7,052 bases of DNA. Origin: Bacteroides sp. (lineage in GTDB: Bacteria; Bacteroidota; Bacteroidia; Bacteroidales; SM23-62). Positions 5,908 through 7,052 of the stretch are shown piece after piece; position 1 is the stretch's first letter; every line of letters starts with the position of its first letter. Below the pieces are notes generated by a model that was not told where the DNA came from, made no database searches, and was given only the letters and a program-made list of their open reading frames with translations. The stretch lies in NCBI GenBank assembly GCA_030589965.1, contig JAUUZM010000173.1, forward strand, positions 1-7,052, given 5' to 3'. The position numbers were made by a program, and so were the translations under genes.

Positions 5908-7026
5908 CTATCTGAAAGAAATACCGAGACCTGCCGTTGCAACTGAATAATTTGCATAGGTATAATCAAAATGAATGGTAATAACGGTAAATTTAAACCG
6001 CATCCCCACATTGAAGCGTGGCTTGGTCGTATTACCATCCTGATTCTTTATCTCTATATCAATGGGGTCCTTGCCCATCTCTGCTGAGGCATCGTTGACC
6101 TCAAGGAAGGGGGCAACTCCGTTGAGGGGATCACCCGGATTAACGGTAGGAATCGGGTAATATCCACCCAGCTTCAGATTTGTCTGCGTCATGGAGAAAC
6201 CGATACCTCCATAGAAACCAACTACCGGAAGCTGGGCTCCGATCAGGAAGTTTGCTGTATGCCCCTGGGCTATCATACTAAACTGCTGGTCATCCCAATC
6301 CACATTTGTCGTATTATCCGGCACGCCTATAAATTCAGGCGTTATTCCGTTCAGTTTGGCCTGAACATCCACATTGGTGTAGCCGTACATCAGCGTAAAA
6401 TTAAGTACAGGCACCCTTTTGACAAAGGGGATCCACTGCCCAATATCATGCTTGACTCCGACTCCCCAGAGTCCGGTTTCAAATCCCCGGACCTTTACCC
6501 TGGGCATATATCTGCCTATGATTTCAAATCCTTTGGGCAGTCCAATTCCCGCATTAATCATGGGGGTAGGCAGCATATCAACACCTGTTCCACCGGGGTG
6601 GGGATAAGAAAACGGGACCGATACGGTTCCGGTGGGATCCTCAAGGTTGTACTCCATATCCGGACCAATGCCTTTTGCCCCGGCAGCTGTAGCTGCTGTA
6701 GGTTCGCTTGGATCTGCTTGAAGGCCGGTAAGTGTGGCAAATTCATAGATCTTCGCTTCATCAGGAGCAAAGGCCATACTGGTGGTAAATGTTATATCAA
6801 ATCCCAGGGTGCTGTGTACCTTGGCTGTATTATACCAGCCCCCATTCAGGTTGGCACCCAGAGAGTTTGCAACGGGCCTTAGGTATTCGGTAAGTACCAG
6901 TTCCGCATCTTCCACTCCCCCGGACAGGATGGCTCCAATATCTCCTATCTGAGCCTTGCCACTGCCAAAGGTGATTCCCATTAGGGCCACCCCAATAAAT
7001 AATGTTCTCATGTATTGCTTCATCAT
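5908..7026 (-). CDS. Outer-membrane beta-barrel protein, DUF6588-like
   Basis: A 372-residue exported protein. Residues 1-25 are a Sec signal peptide (basic MMKQYMR, hydrophobic core, cleavage at GKA|QIGD). The mature protein has an N-terminal helix-like segment (VEDAELVLTEYLRPVANSLG, ~38-57), then NGGWYNTAKVHSTLGFDIT, after which alternating hydrophobic/polar, aromatic-rich strands dominate. The chain ends GLGISFR: an alternating terminal strand with Phe as the last hydrophobic residue, resembling a BAM-recognised beta-signal. Segments such as KGFEIIGRYMPRVKVRGFE, then GLWGVGVKHDIGQWIPF and FTLMYGYTNVDV match my memory of the Bacteroidota family DUF6588, a group of uncharacterised outer-membrane proteins. 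A role as porin or transporter is possible but not shown. The start at 7026 has in-frame alternatives at 7023 and 7011; the latter would shorten the signal peptide. Only 26 bp of upstream sequence are in the window and they hold no clear promoter. Confidence 0.85.
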   Translation of the reverse strand: MMKQYMRTLFIGVALMGITFGSGKAQIGDIGAILSGGVEDAELVLTEYLRPVANSLGANLNGGWYNTAKVHSTLGFDITFTTSMAFAPDEAKIYEFATLTGLQADPSEPTAATAAGAKGIGPDMEYNLEDPTGTVSVPFSYPHPGGTGVDMLPTPMINAGIGLPKGFEIIGRYMPRVKVRGFETGLWGVGVKHDIGQWIPFVKRVPVLNFTLMYGYTNVDVQAKLNGITPEFIGVPDNTTNVDWDDQQFSMIAQGHTANFLIGAQLPVVGFYGGIGFSMTQTNLKLGGYYPIPTVNPGDPLNGVAPFLEVNDASAEMGKDPIDIEIKNQDGNTTKPRFNVGMRFKFTVITIHFDYTYANYSVATAGLGISFR

Positions 7027-7052
7027 ATTAAGTTTATGGTTTATTGCTTTAC

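Noticed and set aside
6259..6882. Long plus-strand open frame (207 codons) opposite the outer-membrane protein gene
   Set aside because: It is antisense to a well-supported gene with signal peptide and beta-barrel features; its translation is rich in His, Cys, Pro and Arg with no recognisable motif.

Overview
This window looks like an ordinary stretch of Bacteroidota chromosome. Four things support that: Shine-Dalgarno sequences are nearly absent at gene starts, a perfect Bacteroidota-type -7 box (TAnnTTTG) sits upstream of one gene, the encoded protein families fit, and one gene encodes a periplasm/outer-membrane protein of the DUF6588 type. The genus cannot be told from this sequence. I see no mobile element, tRNA, rRNA, CRISPR array or clear sign of horizontal transfer.

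Layout from left to right. A small four-helix membrane protein (1-369, +) converges on a secreted protein built from two ABM/NIPSNAP-like ferredoxin-fold repeats (399-1139, -). After a 185-bp gap comes a two-gene minus-strand operon: an RSH-family (p)ppGpp synthetase (2011-4212) followed, 5 bp after its stop, by a PrsW-type intramembrane protease (1325-2005). A 54-bp divergent spacer separates this operon from a YfcC-family 12-TM-class carrier (4267-5874, +). That gene converges, across 33 bp, on a DUF6588-like outer-membrane beta-barrel protein (5908-7026, -), whose promoter lies at or beyond the right edge of the window.

The most informative points concern the RSH protein and its neighbour. 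Its HD hydrolase site is degenerate: the catalytic HDxxED box reads FDFYLE. Its synthetase site looks complete and has a basic RLRD motif rather than the acidic EXDD of E. coli RelA. It is therefore predicted to make but not degrade (p)ppGpp, so the cell should have a second RSH with hydrolase activity elsewhere. The tight coupling to a membrane-embedded glutamic protease suggests, without proving, a link between the stringent response and regulated membrane proteolysis. The YfcC gene also carries an unusually strong intragenic inverted repeat. I find no convincing evidence for a wholly new multi-gene system here.
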